A stretch of 52,202 nt of DNA from Acidimicrobiia bacterium (GCA_024281095.1 JAMXLJ010000062.1:1-52202); one strand, 5' to 3'. Numbered from the stretch's first letter, positions 35,567 to 44,003 are shown. Notes: a model not told the origin generated them from the sequence alone. A program made the numbers and translations.

Positions 35567-36411
35567 CCCTTGAACTCCGTGGGCCGTCGCTCCATGAACG
35601 CGGCGACACCCTCTTTCGAGTCGAGCGTGTGGCTGATCAGCTCGACGTACGTGCCCTCCTCGCGCAGGAACGCCTCGCGGTCGAGTGTGAGCGCGTCGTG
35701 CAGGAGCCGCTTGGACCAGCCGATCGCCTTCGTGGGCCCGGACGCGAGCCGTTCGGCCCATTCCTTCGCCGTGCCCTGGAGCTGGTCGGCCGGCACGACC
35801 TTGTTGACGATGCCGATGCGTTCCGCGTCGGCCGCGCTCAGGTCGTCGCCGAAGAACATGAGCTCCTTCGCCTTGTGCAAGCCGACGAGCCGCGGGAGGA
35901 GATATGCGGCGCCGCCGTCGGGCACGAGGCCGCGGCGCACGAAGACCTGGATCAGTCGCGCGTTCTCGGCTGCGATGACGAGATCAGCCGCGAGTACCAG
36001 CATGGCGCCGCCGCCGGCCGCGGTGCCGTTCACGGCGGCGATGATCGGTTTCTCGCAGTCCTGCATCACCGACATCAGCTGCTGGAAGCCGGCCCGCATC
36101 GTCTGGATGGCGGTGCCGGCGATCATGTCGGGCGCACCCTCGGGCTGGGGCTTGGGATCGGGCCGGACCGCGAGGTCGGCGCCGGTGCAGAAGTGCCGAT
36201 CGCCCGCGGCGGTGAGCACGACGGCGCGCACCGCAACGTCGGCGTGGGCGCCCTTGAAGTGCTCGATCAACCGATCGCGCACGTAGAACGGGATCGCGTT
36301 GCCGCTCTGGGCCCGGTTGATGGTGAGCCAGAGGACTCCATTGTCCAGACGGGCGAGCAGCTCTTCGTCGGCTCGAGCGGCGAAGTCGGTGTCGGTCACG
36401 GGTCTACTCAC
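35560..36411 (-). CDS. Crotonase-fold protein, PaaG-like subgroup
   Basis: This 283-residue crotonase has the CoA-binding oxyanion-hole segments HFCTGADL and NGTAAGGGAML. The two glutamates of enoyl-CoA hydratase are absent: the GGGxE position is Met and the PEI segment is VRR. Instead GLVPDGGAAYLLPRLVG, with its Asp, matches the ring-isomerase PaaG type. Isomerisation of an enoyl-CoA is therefore more likely than hydration (inference). The GTG at 36411 overlaps the ADP-forming ligase stop, and the stop overlaps the Ltp2-like gene. Confidence 0.85.
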   Translation of the reverse strand: MSRPVTDTDFAARADEELLARLDNGVLWLTINRAQSGNAIPFYVRDRLIEHFKGAHADVAVRAVVLTAAGDRHFCTGADLAVRPDPKPQPEGAPDMIAGTAIQTMRAGFQQLMSVMQDCEKPIIAAVNGTAAGGGAMLVLAADLVIAAENARLIQVFVRRGLVPDGGAAYLLPRLVGLHKAKELMFFGDDLSAADAERIGIVNKVVPADQLQGTAKEWAERLASGPTKAIGWSKRLLHDALTLDREAFLREEGTYVELISHTLDSKEGVAAFMERRPTEFKGW

Positions 36412-38645
36412 TTCCTGACGACGAGGGCGTCGAGCGCGACCGCACCGCGCGGTCGTACGACCAGGGGATTGATGTCGAGCTCGGCGATGTCGCCGGCGAG
36501 ATCGAGGGACAGACGCTGCACCTTCGTGATCACGTCGACGAGGGCATCGACGTCGACCGGCTTACGGCCCCGCACACCGGTCAGCAACGGGTACCCCGCG
36601 AGCTCGCGCAGCATACGGTGCGCCTCGTCGCCGTCGAACGGCGGCACGCGGAACGTGACGTCCTTCAGGACCTCGACGAAGATGCCGCCGAGGCCCGCCA
36701 TGACGACCGGGCCGAAGAGCGGATCCTGCGAGACCCCCACGACGGTCTCGACGCCGCCGCTGACGAGCTCGGACACGATCACTCCGTCGAGGCGGACGTG
36801 CTTCCCCCCGGCGCGCTGCGCGCGACGGAGCATCACGTCGTAAGCGGTGCGCACCGCCTTTGCCGAGTCGACGCCGACCTCGACGAGCCCGAGGTCGCTC
36901 TTGTGCAGCAGGTCGGGCGACGAGACCTTCATCACCACGGGGAACTTGAGGCTCTGCGCGGCGCGCACCGCAGCCGCGGCCGACTCGCACAGGATGTCGC
37001 GCGACGGCTTGATGCCGTACGCCTTCAGGAGTTGCTTCGACGCGTGCTCGGAGAGCGCTTCACCCGGCTGCGCCGCCTCCAGGACCTTACGAGCGCGTGT
37101 CGCAGCGGCCAGCGGCTCGGTGGGCGCGTCGTCGAACGGTGACCGGTAGCGCGTGGCGAACGTCCAGTAGTCGAGATAGGCCTTGACCGCTTGAACGCAG
37201 TTGTGAAACGTGCGGAACACCGGCAGCTGCGACGCCAGGAGCACGTCGCGGTAGGCCGGCTCCGTGCCGACGGGCGAACCCCACACGACGAAGATCGGCT
37301 TGTCGGTGGTCTTCGCGACCTCGACGAGATCGCGAGCGAGCGGCATCGACATCGCCTCGAGCGCGCCGGTGATCGGGCAGATCAGGATGTCGACGTTGGG
37401 GTCGGCGATGATCAGGTCGAGGATCTTGCGGCCTGCCGGTCGCATCACCGGCGGGCCGCCGCAGTCGACGGGGTTGCTGACCCGCAGATACTTCGGGATC
37501 AACCCGTCGTGCAACGCCCGCTGCGTCTCCTCGGTGAGCTCCGGGAGCCGCAGGCCCGCGGCGGCCGCCATGTCGGCCATGTGCGCCCCGGTGCCACCGG
37601 AGATCGCATAGATGGCAACCCCTGGTCCTCTGGTCGCGCTCGCAGGCTCGCCGCTCCTGCGAGCGCGCTGCGCACCCTCCGGGCTGCTCCGCTCGCGGCG
37701 CTGCCAGTGCGGGAGGCCGTTGTCGACAGGTCGCGTTCGGGCAAGGGCCGTGGCGGTGTCGAGGAGCTCGTCGAGCCCGTCGACGCGCGTCACACCGAAC
37801 TGACGGAACACAGCCGACACGACGTCGTCCGCGCCGGTGAGATGACCGGTGTGGGCCTTCGCCATCGACCGACCCTCGTCGGTTCGCCCGACCTTCACGA
37901 CGACCATCGGCTTGCGCAGGCGCGCGCAATGGTCGGCCGCGAGCATGAGTGTGCGGCCGTCCTTGAAACCCTCGATGTAGGCCGCGATCACGCCGACTTC
38001 CGGTTGGTCGGCGAAGTAGCGCGCGAAGTCGGCGAACTCGAGGTCGACCTCGTTGCCGGTGGGCGCCCAATGGGTGAGACGGATCCCGATCTCCTGACCC
38101 TGGAACACCGGCCGGCCCTGGTGCCCGCTCTGTGTGATGAGCGCGATCGACGGGCCCGCGAGCTCGTCACGGAAGTCCTCGAACGCGTTGAGGTTGGTGT
38201 TCGGCCCGAGGAGACGCACGTCGCCCGTGCGTACGAGCGCTTCGAGCCGCGCCTCGAGCGCCTCGCCCGTGGCGCCGGTTTCGGAGAAGCCGGCGGCGAA
38301 GATCACCGCGAACTTGGCCTTGCGTTGCAGGACCTCTTCGAACGTGTCGACCGCGGCGCCCGTGAGAATGATGGCGAGATCGATCTCGCCCGGTACGTCG
38401 AAGATCGAGCGGAAGACCTTCGAGCCGTAGATCTCGTCGTGCTCCGGATGCACGGGGAAGAACTCCGAGCCGTGCTTCTCCGACCACGACTTGAACTTTC
38501 GGGTCATCGCCCCGTTCGGCTTGGCGAGGTTCTCCGACGCGCCGATGACTGCAACGGTTTTCGGGTGCAGGAATGCGTCGATGTCCACATCGCGCAACGC
38601 GAGCGGCCGCCCGGAGACGTCGACCACAGCTTCGGATGACGGCAT
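36408..38645 (-). CDS. ADP-forming acyl-CoA ligase (ACD/NDP-forming type)
   Basis: This 745-residue protein fuses the alpha (CoA-binding, ligase-CoA) and beta (ATP-grasp) parts of the ADP-forming acyl-CoA synthetases. It has VAVIGASENLAKPNG at the N-terminus, ALITQSGHQG, the AKAHTGHLTGAD helix and the C-terminal ATP-grasp segment (PVVMKVSSPDLLHKSDLGLV; LAGDIAELDINPLVV). The catalytic His lies in the AKAHTGH loop. About 30 residues (LPHWQRRERSSPE..., near 333-365) are inserted between domains and are encoded by GC-rich palindromic DNA. It is the first gene of a four-gene operon. Confidence 0.9.
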   Translation of the reverse strand: MPSSEAVVDVSGRPLALRDVDIDAFLHPKTVAVIGASENLAKPNGAMTRKFKSWSEKHGSEFFPVHPEHDEIYGSKVFRSIFDVPGEIDLAIILTGAAVDTFEEVLQRKAKFAVIFAAGFSETGATGEALEARLEALVRTGDVRLLGPNTNLNAFEDFRDELAGPSIALITQSGHQGRPVFQGQEIGIRLTHWAPTGNEVDLEFADFARYFADQPEVGVIAAYIEGFKDGRTLMLAADHCARLRKPMVVVKVGRTDEGRSMAKAHTGHLTGADDVVSAVFRQFGVTRVDGLDELLDTATALARTRPVDNGLPHWQRRERSSPEGAQRARRSGEPASATRGPGVAIYAISGGTGAHMADMAAAAGLRLPELTEETQRALHDGLIPKYLRVSNPVDCGGPPVMRPAGRKILDLIIADPNVDILICPITGALEAMSMPLARDLVEVAKTTDKPIFVVWGSPVGTEPAYRDVLLASQLPVFRTFHNCVQAVKAYLDYWTFATRYRSPFDDAPTEPLAAATRARKVLEAAQPGEALSEHASKQLLKAYGIKPSRDILCESAAAAVRAAQSLKFPVVMKVSSPDLLHKSDLGLVEVGVDSAKAVRTAYDVMLRRAQRAGGKHVRLDGVIVSELVSGGVETVVGVSQDPLFGPVVMAGLGGIFVEVLKDVTFRVPPFDGDEAHRMLRELAGYPLLTGVRGRKPVDVDALVDVITKVQRLSLDLAGDIAELDINPLVVRPRGAVALDALVVRK
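37635..37667. repeat. 12-bp inverted repeat inside CDS
   Basis: CGCGCTCGCAGG (37635-37646) and CCTGCGAGCGCG (37656-37667) are exact reverse complements around nine bases. The element lies in the insertion of the ADP-forming ligase and is followed by further GC-rich short palindromes to about 37710. It encodes an Arg/Ser/Glu-rich peptide absent from the core fold. Confidence 0.6.
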
Positions 38646-38659
38646 GGCGGGGAAGAGTA

Positions 38660-38673
38660 TGACGCCGGAGTCA
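38660..38673. promoter_or_regulatory. TGAC-N6-GTCA operator candidate (site 5)
   Basis: TGACGCCGGAGTCA lies 15 bp upstream of the ATG of the ADP-forming ligase, which heads the operon ligase-crotonase-Ltp2-DUF35. Confidence 0.5.
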
Positions 38674-38762
38674 GGATTGCTGCCACCCGTGCCGGCCCGG
38701 GCGACGCGGCGTAGCGAATGGTTAGCGTGCTGCGGGATTCGCAGCCCGCAGCGGGCACGCGA

Positions 38763-38819
38763 GCCGGAGACGGAAGGCCGGAGACGGAAGGCCGGAGACG
38801 GGAAGGCCGGAGACGGAAG
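38763..38819. repeat. Four tandem 14-15 bp repeats
   Basis: GCCGGAGACGGAAG is repeated at 38763, 38777, 38791 (one extra G) and 38806, ending nine bases before the GTG of the flavoprotein gene. Each unit holds a GGAG, so the repeat offers several ribosome-site-like motifs. Confidence 0.75.
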
Positions 38820-38827
38820 GAACGGGA

Positions 38828-40045
38828 GTGGCGTTGCGCAACATCGTCGTGGTCGGCGCGTCACTCGCGGGGTTGCGAGCGGTCGAGGCCCTGCGTCGCG
38901 AAGGCTACGACGACCGGCTCGTGGTCATCGGCGCCGAGCCGCATTTGCCGTACGACCGACCGCCGCTGTCGAAGGAGTTTCTCGCGGGGGAATGGGAACC
39001 GGAGCAGCTCACGTTGCGCCGGCAGCCCTACGACGACCTCGACGTCGACTGGCGGCTCGGCCGCCGCGCGACCGCGCTCGATCTCGGCGCGCGCGAGCTC
39101 GAGCTGCACGACGGCGAACGCGTCCCGTTCGACGGACTCGTCATCGCGACCGGTGCGACACCGCGCACGCTCGCGGGCACGCCGCCACTGGCGGGTGTGT
39201 TCACGTTGCGGACGCTCGACGACGCGCTCGCCATCCGTGAACTGCTCGAGGGACGCCCGCGCGTCGTCGTGATCGGCGCCGGGTTCATCGGCTCCGAGGT
39301 CGCGGCGACGTGCAAGAGCCGCCGCGGCATCGACGACGTGACGGTGCTCGAGATGTTGCCGCAGCCGTTGGTGCGGGGCGTCGGTCCGGTGATCGGCGAG
39401 GTCATGGGCGAGTTGCACCGCGATCACGGCGTCGACCTGCGCTGCGGCGTCACCGTCGCGGGAATCGAGGGCGACGGACGCGTGGAGCGCGTGCGACTCG
39501 GCGACGGCACCGCGCTCGAGGCCGACCTGGTCGTCGTCGGTGTCGGCGTCGCACCGGAGACGGCTTGGCTCGAGGGCTCCGGGTTGACCATCGACAACGG
39601 TGTCGTCTGTGACGAGACCTGCCTGGCCGCGCCCGGTGTGGTCGCCGCCGGGGACGTCGCGCGGTGGCGCAATCCGCTCTTCGGCGGCGAATTGATGCGC
39701 GTGGAGCACTGGACCAACGCCACCGAGCAGGGTGTCGCGGCCGCGCGGCGGCTGCTCGCCGGCGACCGTGCGGGTGAGCCGTACGCGCCGGTGCCCTTCG
39801 TGTGGTCGGACCAGTACGACCTGAAGATCCAGGTCGTCGGCCACGTTCGCGGCGACGACGAGGTGGCCGTCGTGCACGGGTCGCTCGACGAGCGGCGCTT
39901 CGTCGCACTGTTCGGTCGCGGCGACCGGCTCACCGGTGCGCTCGGGTTCAGCCGGCCGCGGCAATTGATGCAGTACCGCCGGATGCTGGCGGAAGGCACG
40001 AGTTTCGCCGATGCAGTCGCGCACGGGCGCGCGGTGAATGGCTGA
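38828..40045 (+). CDS. FAD-dependent ferredoxin/rubredoxin reductase-like protein
   Basis: This 405-residue pyridine nucleotide-dependent flavoprotein has the FAD motif (VVVGASLAGLRA), the NAD motif (VVVIGAGFIGSEVAA) and the closing ATG/GDVA segment (VVAAGDVARW). The C-terminal ~80 residues are of the reductase-C kind seen with ferredoxin reductases. It probably passes electrons from NAD(P)H to a ferredoxin or P450 system, but neither is in the window. The GTG at 38828 lies behind four tandem repeats. Confidence 0.9.
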   Translation: MALRNIVVVGASLAGLRAVEALRREGYDDRLVVIGAEPHLPYDRPPLSKEFLAGEWEPEQLTLRRQPYDDLDVDWRLGRRATALDLGARELELHDGERVPFDGLVIATGATPRTLAGTPPLAGVFTLRTLDDALAIRELLEGRPRVVVIGAGFIGSEVAATCKSRRGIDDVTVLEMLPQPLVRGVGPVIGEVMGELHRDHGVDLRCGVTVAGIEGDGRVERVRLGDGTALEADLVVVGVGVAPETAWLEGSGLTIDNGVVCDETCLAAPGVVAAGDVARWRNPLFGGELMRVEHWTNATEQGVAAARRLLAGDRAGEPYAPVPFVWSDQYDLKIQVVGHVRGDDEVAVVHGSLDERRFVALFGRGDRLTGALGFSRPRQLMQYRRMLAEGTSFADAVAHGRAVNG

Positions 40046-40109
40046 ACGCGCGCGTGAAGCGCACGATCCCTCGTTCCCTCGAGCGCGTTCTGTACGATCG
40101 CGACCCGTG

Positions 40110-40457
40110 ATGCCCGATGCCGTCAAGGACTTCGGCGCGATTCCGGTCATGCCGGTGCTGTGCGGCCGGTGCGGACGTGTGCTCGACGAGATGAGTGTCG
40201 ACCCGCAGCGTGGGTGGGTGTTCTACCGACCGGCTGCTTCGGTTCGCACGCCGGCGCGACGACCGCGCATCGCACGACGCGGCGCGCGGCGTCCGTGGAG
40301 CGCGACGGGTGGAAAGCTGCCCGGCGATCGGATGCGCTACTCGTGCGATGGTCCGTGCCGGCGCACGTACGAGCACGAGTACGAGGAACTGCGCGTCGCG
40401 GTGTTGCGCGCGGTGGCCGCCGGTCGCTCGCGAGTCCTGCTCGGTCGCGACCTCTAG
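40110..40457 (+). CDS. Small zinc-ribbon-like protein
   Basis: This 115-residue protein has two cysteine pairs: CGRC (about 15-18) and CDGPC (after YS), which may bind zinc. A basic middle (RTPARRPRIARRGARRP) suggests nucleic acid binding. No family is recognised. A -10-like TACGAT (40092-40097) lies 13-18 bases upstream of the ATG at 40110, giving a very short leader. An ATG at 40038 would start inside the preceding gene and is less likely. Confidence 0.65.
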   Translation: MPDAVKDFGAIPVMPVLCGRCGRVLDEMSVDPQRGWVFYRPAASVRTPARRPRIARRGARRPWSATGGKLPGDRMRYSCDGPCRRTYEHEYEELRVAVLRAVAAGRSRVLLGRDL

Positions 40458-40533
40458 GCGATACACCGGGTTTCCGCCGCGGGCGGCGGAAACGACTTCG
40501 AAGCGCGTCGATCCCACATGCGACACTGAGGGC

Positions 40534-41736
40534 ATGGCCGGTCAGGAGCGCCTTCTCACACCGCGCTTCATGATCGTGACCGGGAGCGGCCTGGCGTATT
40601 TCCTCGCGCTCGGGATGCTGCTGCCCGTCCTGCCGCTGTTCGTGCAACACCGTCTCGGTGGCGACAACACCGAGGTGGGCATCGCGGTGGGCGCGTTCGC
40701 GGTCGGCGCGGTGCTGCTCCGGCCGACTGCGGGCAGGCTCGGCGACCGGTTCGGTCGCCGAGTGCTCATGATCGGCGGCGCGGCGACGGTCGCGGTGTCG
40801 ATCGTGGCGTATCTCGCGGCGTCGTCGTCGTTGCTGCCGTTGGTGATCGCGCGGGTGTTCACCGGCTTCGGCGAAGCGGCGTTCTTCGTCGGCGCGGGGA
40901 CGATGATCACCGACCTCGCGCCGGTGCACCGTCGCGGCGAGGCGATCAGCTATTGGTCCGTCGCGGTGTACGGCGGGCTGTCGTTCGGGCCCGCGCTCGG
41001 AGAGCTCGTGCTCGGTGGACGCTCGTACTCGCGCGTGTGGATCGTCGCCGCCGGCTTCGCCGTCGTCGCCGTGTTGCTCGCGACGTGCACGAAGGAGACC
41101 GCGGACGCGGGGCACGAGCAGGCGCCGGTGTCGACCCTGCTGCACCGCGCCGCGATCGCTCCGGGGATCGTGTTGTTCCTCGGACTGGTGGGGCTCGCGG
41201 GCTACACGGCATTCGTGCCGCTCTACGTGCGGCGTATCGGCCTCCACAGCTCCGACGTCGTGTTCCTCGTGTACGGATGTCTCATCCTCGTCATCCGGAT
41301 CGTCGGAGCGCGGCTTCCGGATCGCCTCGGGCCGGTCCGCGCCGGTACCGGTGCGCTGGGCTTCGGCAGCGCGGGCCTGTTGATCGTGTGGTTGTGGCCC
41401 CACGTCGCCGGCCTCTACCTCGGGACGGCGGTGTTCGCGGTCGGGATGTCGCTGCTGTATCCGGCGCTCCTGACGCTCGCGCTGCAGGGCGTCGACGACC
41501 GCGAGCGCGCCTCGGTGGTCGGCACGTTCAGCACGTTCTTCGACCTGTCGCAAGGCCTCGGCGCGCTGATGCTCGGCGTGGTCGCGCAGGCGGGCGGATA
41601 CGGCGCCACCTTCGCGGCCGGTGCGTTCGCGGCTGCTGGAGGCCTCGCTCTGCTTCGCGCCGGAATCGATTCGCGGACGCGGCGCGCGCCGTCGGCGGTG
41701 CACGTCGAGGCGGAGCTCGTCGAGCCCAACATCTGA
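40534..41736 (+). CDS. MFS transporter
   Basis: This 400-residue membrane protein is of the major facilitator type, with about 12 hydrophobic helices. The loop GRLGDRFGRR (between helices 2 and 3) is the MFS signature. A second half-repeat (GARLPDRLGPV) lies after the central loop. The substrate is unknown; drug or sugar efflux is possible. The ATG at 40534 has GAGGGC upstream. It is directly followed by the PimB'-like gene, five nt apart. Confidence 0.88.
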   Translation: MAGQERLLTPRFMIVTGSGLAYFLALGMLLPVLPLFVQHRLGGDNTEVGIAVGAFAVGAVLLRPTAGRLGDRFGRRVLMIGGAATVAVSIVAYLAASSSLLPLVIARVFTGFGEAAFFVGAGTMITDLAPVHRRGEAISYWSVAVYGGLSFGPALGELVLGGRSYSRVWIVAAGFAVVAVLLATCTKETADAGHEQAPVSTLLHRAAIAPGIVLFLGLVGLAGYTAFVPLYVRRIGLHSSDVVFLVYGCLILVIRIVGARLPDRLGPVRAGTGALGFGSAGLLIVWLWPHVAGLYLGTAVFAVGMSLLYPALLTLALQGVDDRERASVVGTFSTFFDLSQGLGALMLGVVAQAGGYGATFAAGAFAAAGGLALLRAGIDSRTRRAPSAVHVEAELVEPNI

Positions 41737-41741
41737 GCCTG

Positions 41742-42887
41742 ATGCCGTCGCTTCTCGTCACCAACGACTTCCCGCCGAAACTGGGTGGCATCCAGTCGTA
41801 CTTGTACGAGCTGTGGCGCCGGCTGCCTCCGGCGGAGACGACGGTGCTCACGACGCCGTTCGCCGGTGATCGCGCGTTCGACGCTTCGCAGCGGTTTCGC
41901 ATCGAGCGCGTCCGCGAGCGGTTCCTGCTTCCCACGCCGGGGCTGGCCCGCCGTGTCGACGCGCTGGCGCGTGAGGTGGGCGCGGGCGTCGTCTTCGTCG
42001 ACCCGATGCTGCCCGTCGGCGCGATCGGTCCACGTCTGCGGGCCGCGCCCTACATCGTGGTGGCGCACGGAGCCGAGATCACGGTGTACGGACGGCTTCC
42101 GTTCACCGGCGCACTGGGGTCGCGCGTGCTGCGACGAAGCAGCGGTGTCGTCGCCGCGGGCATGTATCCCGCGCAGATGGTGGAGCGCACCGCAGGCATG
42201 CCGTTGCGGGGCGTCGTCGTTCCGCCGGGCGTCGACGTGGAGCGGTTCCGGCCCGCGACCGGAGGCGACGAACGGGCCGACATCCGGGCGTCGTTCGGAC
42301 TTCCCGTGGAGCGGCCACTCGTGCTCGGTGTGAGTCGCCTCGTTCCACGCAAGGGATTCGACGTGCTCATCGACGCGGTCGCACAACTCGACTCCGACGT
42401 CGTGCTGGCCATCGCGGGCGACGGTCGCGACCGCAAGCGCCTGATCGAGCGCGCGCACCGGCACGGCCTGGCGGCACGGGTCCGGTTCCTCGGCCGCGTG
42501 CCGGACGAGACGCTTCCGGGTCTCTATCGCAGCGCCGACGTGTTCGCGATGCCGTGCCGTGAACGCTGGGGCGGGCTCGAGGCGGAGGGGTTCGGCATCG
42601 TGTTCCTCGAAGCGGCTGCCAGCGGATTGCCCGTCGTCGCGGGCCGCAGCGGAGGCGCGCACGAAGCAGTCGACGACGGCGTGACCGGCTGGGTGGTCGA
42701 TCCGGGCAGCGTCGCCGAAGTGGCAGGCGCGGTCGGACGCGCGCTGTCGGACGCGGCCGCGCGCTCCGAGATGGGCACGGCCGGGCGGCGCCGTGCAGTC
42801 GAGGAGTTCTCCTACGACGCCCTCGTGGCGCGTCTCGCGCCCCTCGCATCGGGGCGGGTCGACGCACTGCCACCGCTCGTCCGATGA
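41742..42887 (+). CDS. GT4 glycosyltransferase, PimB'-like mannosyltransferase
   Basis: This 381-residue GT-B enzyme resembles PimB', the mannosyltransferase of phosphatidylinositol mannoside synthesis. It has LLVTNDFPPKLGGIQSYLYE at the N-terminus, VVPPGVDVERFRP, LVLGVSRLVPRKGFDVLIDA and the acid motif EGFGIVFLEAAASGLP. It probably uses GDP-mannose at the inner membrane face. The following gene order (membrane protein, SRPBCC, ArsA ATPase, small protein, kinase) is the one I recall around PimB' in mycobacteria and corynebacteria, which supports the call. Confidence 0.8.
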   Translation: MPSLLVTNDFPPKLGGIQSYLYELWRRLPPAETTVLTTPFAGDRAFDASQRFRIERVRERFLLPTPGLARRVDALAREVGAGVVFVDPMLPVGAIGPRLRAAPYIVVAHGAEITVYGRLPFTGALGSRVLRRSSGVVAAGMYPAQMVERTAGMPLRGVVVPPGVDVERFRPATGGDERADIRASFGLPVERPLVLGVSRLVPRKGFDVLIDAVAQLDSDVVLAIAGDGRDRKRLIERAHRHGLAARVRFLGRVPDETLPGLYRSADVFAMPCRERWGGLEAEGFGIVFLEAAASGLPVVAGRSGGAHEAVDDGVTGWVVDPGSVAEVAGAVGRALSDAAARSEMGTAGRRRAVEEFSYDALVARLAPLASGRVDALPPLVR

Positions 42888-43543
42888 CCCCGACCCTCCG
42901 GTACCCTCCTTCCGTGGCCGGAAGAAGTCGACGACCCGGCGCGGGCCGGGGACGAGCGCAACGCCGCAGCGGTGCAACCGTTCGGCCCGGCGCGTCCGGA
43001 GGACCCAAGGCCGCCACGGTCGCGCGTGTCGCCGCGACCTCCGCGGCGACAGAGCCGACCGACGACCACTCAGGTGACCGCATCCTCCTCGCCGCGTGGC
43101 TGTCGGTCGGGTTGTTCGTGCTCGCGACCGTGCCGGCCGCAGCGGGGATGTCCGCACTCGACGGCGTCGCCGTCGGCGTCCCGCTCGCGCTGTTCCTCGT
43201 CGGCACCGGCTTGATGCTGTGGTCGTTCGTAGCCGGCCTCGCCCGCACGACGCGCGGCGACAACGTCGTGGTGAGCAACCTGTACCTGCTCGCCGGCTCC
43301 GCTCCCCGGCGGGTGCAGGCGCACCTGTTCGGCGCACTTGCGGCCACCGTGGTGGTGGCGTGCGCGCTCGCGGCCTTCAATCCCGCCGTCGTGCTCGTCC
43401 CGATTCTCCCCCTCGGTCTCAACGGGCTGTGGGCGGCGCGCCACGGGACGTTCCCGCCGCGACCGGCGCGGCCCGAAGGCCGATCGGAGCTCCGTTCGTC
43501 GACTGGAGGCGGGTCCGCCGGGAAAGGGAGGCGTCGTGGCTGA
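42884..43543 (+). CDS. Membrane protein in the PimB' cluster
   Basis: This 219-residue protein has a long disordered, Arg/Ala-rich N-terminus (about 1-60) and four probable membrane helices in two pairs (ILLAAWLSVGLFVLATVPAA; VAVGVPLALFLVGTGLMLW; then VQAHLFGALAATVVVACALA and VVLVPILPLGLNGLW). The role is unknown. The start overlaps the PimB' stop as ATGA, and the stop overlaps the next GTG. Its position matches the Rv2186c place in the mycobacterial cluster (recalled). Confidence 0.75.
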   Translation: MTPTLRYPPSVAGRSRRPGAGRGRAQRRSGATVRPGASGGPKAATVARVAATSAATEPTDDHSGDRILLAAWLSVGLFVLATVPAAAGMSALDGVAVGVPLALFLVGTGLMLWSFVAGLARTTRGDNVVVSNLYLLAGSAPRRVQAHLFGALAATVVVACALAAFNPAVVLVPILPLGLNGLWAARHGTFPPRPARPEGRSELRSSTGGGSAGKGRRRG

Positions 43544-43973
43544 CCAGGTCAGTGAGCGGATACGCGTCGATGCATCACCGGCGCGCTGCTACGAGGTGGC
43601 GACCGATTTCGAGCAGTACCCGACGTGGGCTCGTGACGTCAAGGAATCGACCGTCGTGGAGCGTGACACCGAAGGCCGCGGCACGAGAGTGGAGTTCCGT
43701 GCCGCCGCGATGGGACGCACGATCCGTTACGTGCTCGAGTACGACTACTCCGATGCGCCGCGCGCCTTCTCCTGGAAGCTCGTCGAGGGCGACATGCTGC
43801 GACGACTCGACGGCCGGTACCAGTTCGATCCCGACGGCGACGCGGCCCGGGTCACGTACGACCTCGCGGTCGAGCTCGCGGTGCCGCTTCCCGGCCTCAT
43901 CAAGCGGCGAGCGGCCGGGTTGATCATGGGGAACGCGCTCAAAGAGCTCAAGCGCAGAGTCGAGAAGGGGTGA
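43536..43973 (+). CDS. SRPBCC family protein in PimB' cluster
   Basis: This 145-residue cyclase/START-like protein begins VADQVSERIRVDASPARCYEV, with the SRPBCC strand-helix pattern and a long amphipathic C-terminal helix (LIKRRAAGLIMGNALKELKR). The pocket could bind a lipid or polyketide. The GTG at 43536 is supported by GGGAGG five bases upstream and overlaps the preceding stop by eight bases. It matches the Rv2185c place in the cluster (recalled). Confidence 0.88.
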   Translation: MADQVSERIRVDASPARCYEVATDFEQYPTWARDVKESTVVERDTEGRGTRVEFRAAAMGRTIRYVLEYDYSDAPRAFSWKLVEGDMLRRLDGRYQFDPDGDAARVTYDLAVELAVPLPGLIKRRAAGLIMGNALKELKRRVEKG

Positions 43974-44003
43974 GCGCGCCCGCGACGCACTAGCCTCCCG
44001 CCG

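Noticed and set aside
37191-38639. Forward open frame of 482 codons opposite the ADP-forming ligase
   Set aside because: Composition is typical of an antisense shadow; the reverse strand encodes a complete known enzyme.
43634-43641. TGACGTCA at 43634 and again at 45531
   Set aside because: Both have no spacer, and one is inside coding DNA; short palindromes like this are expected by chance.
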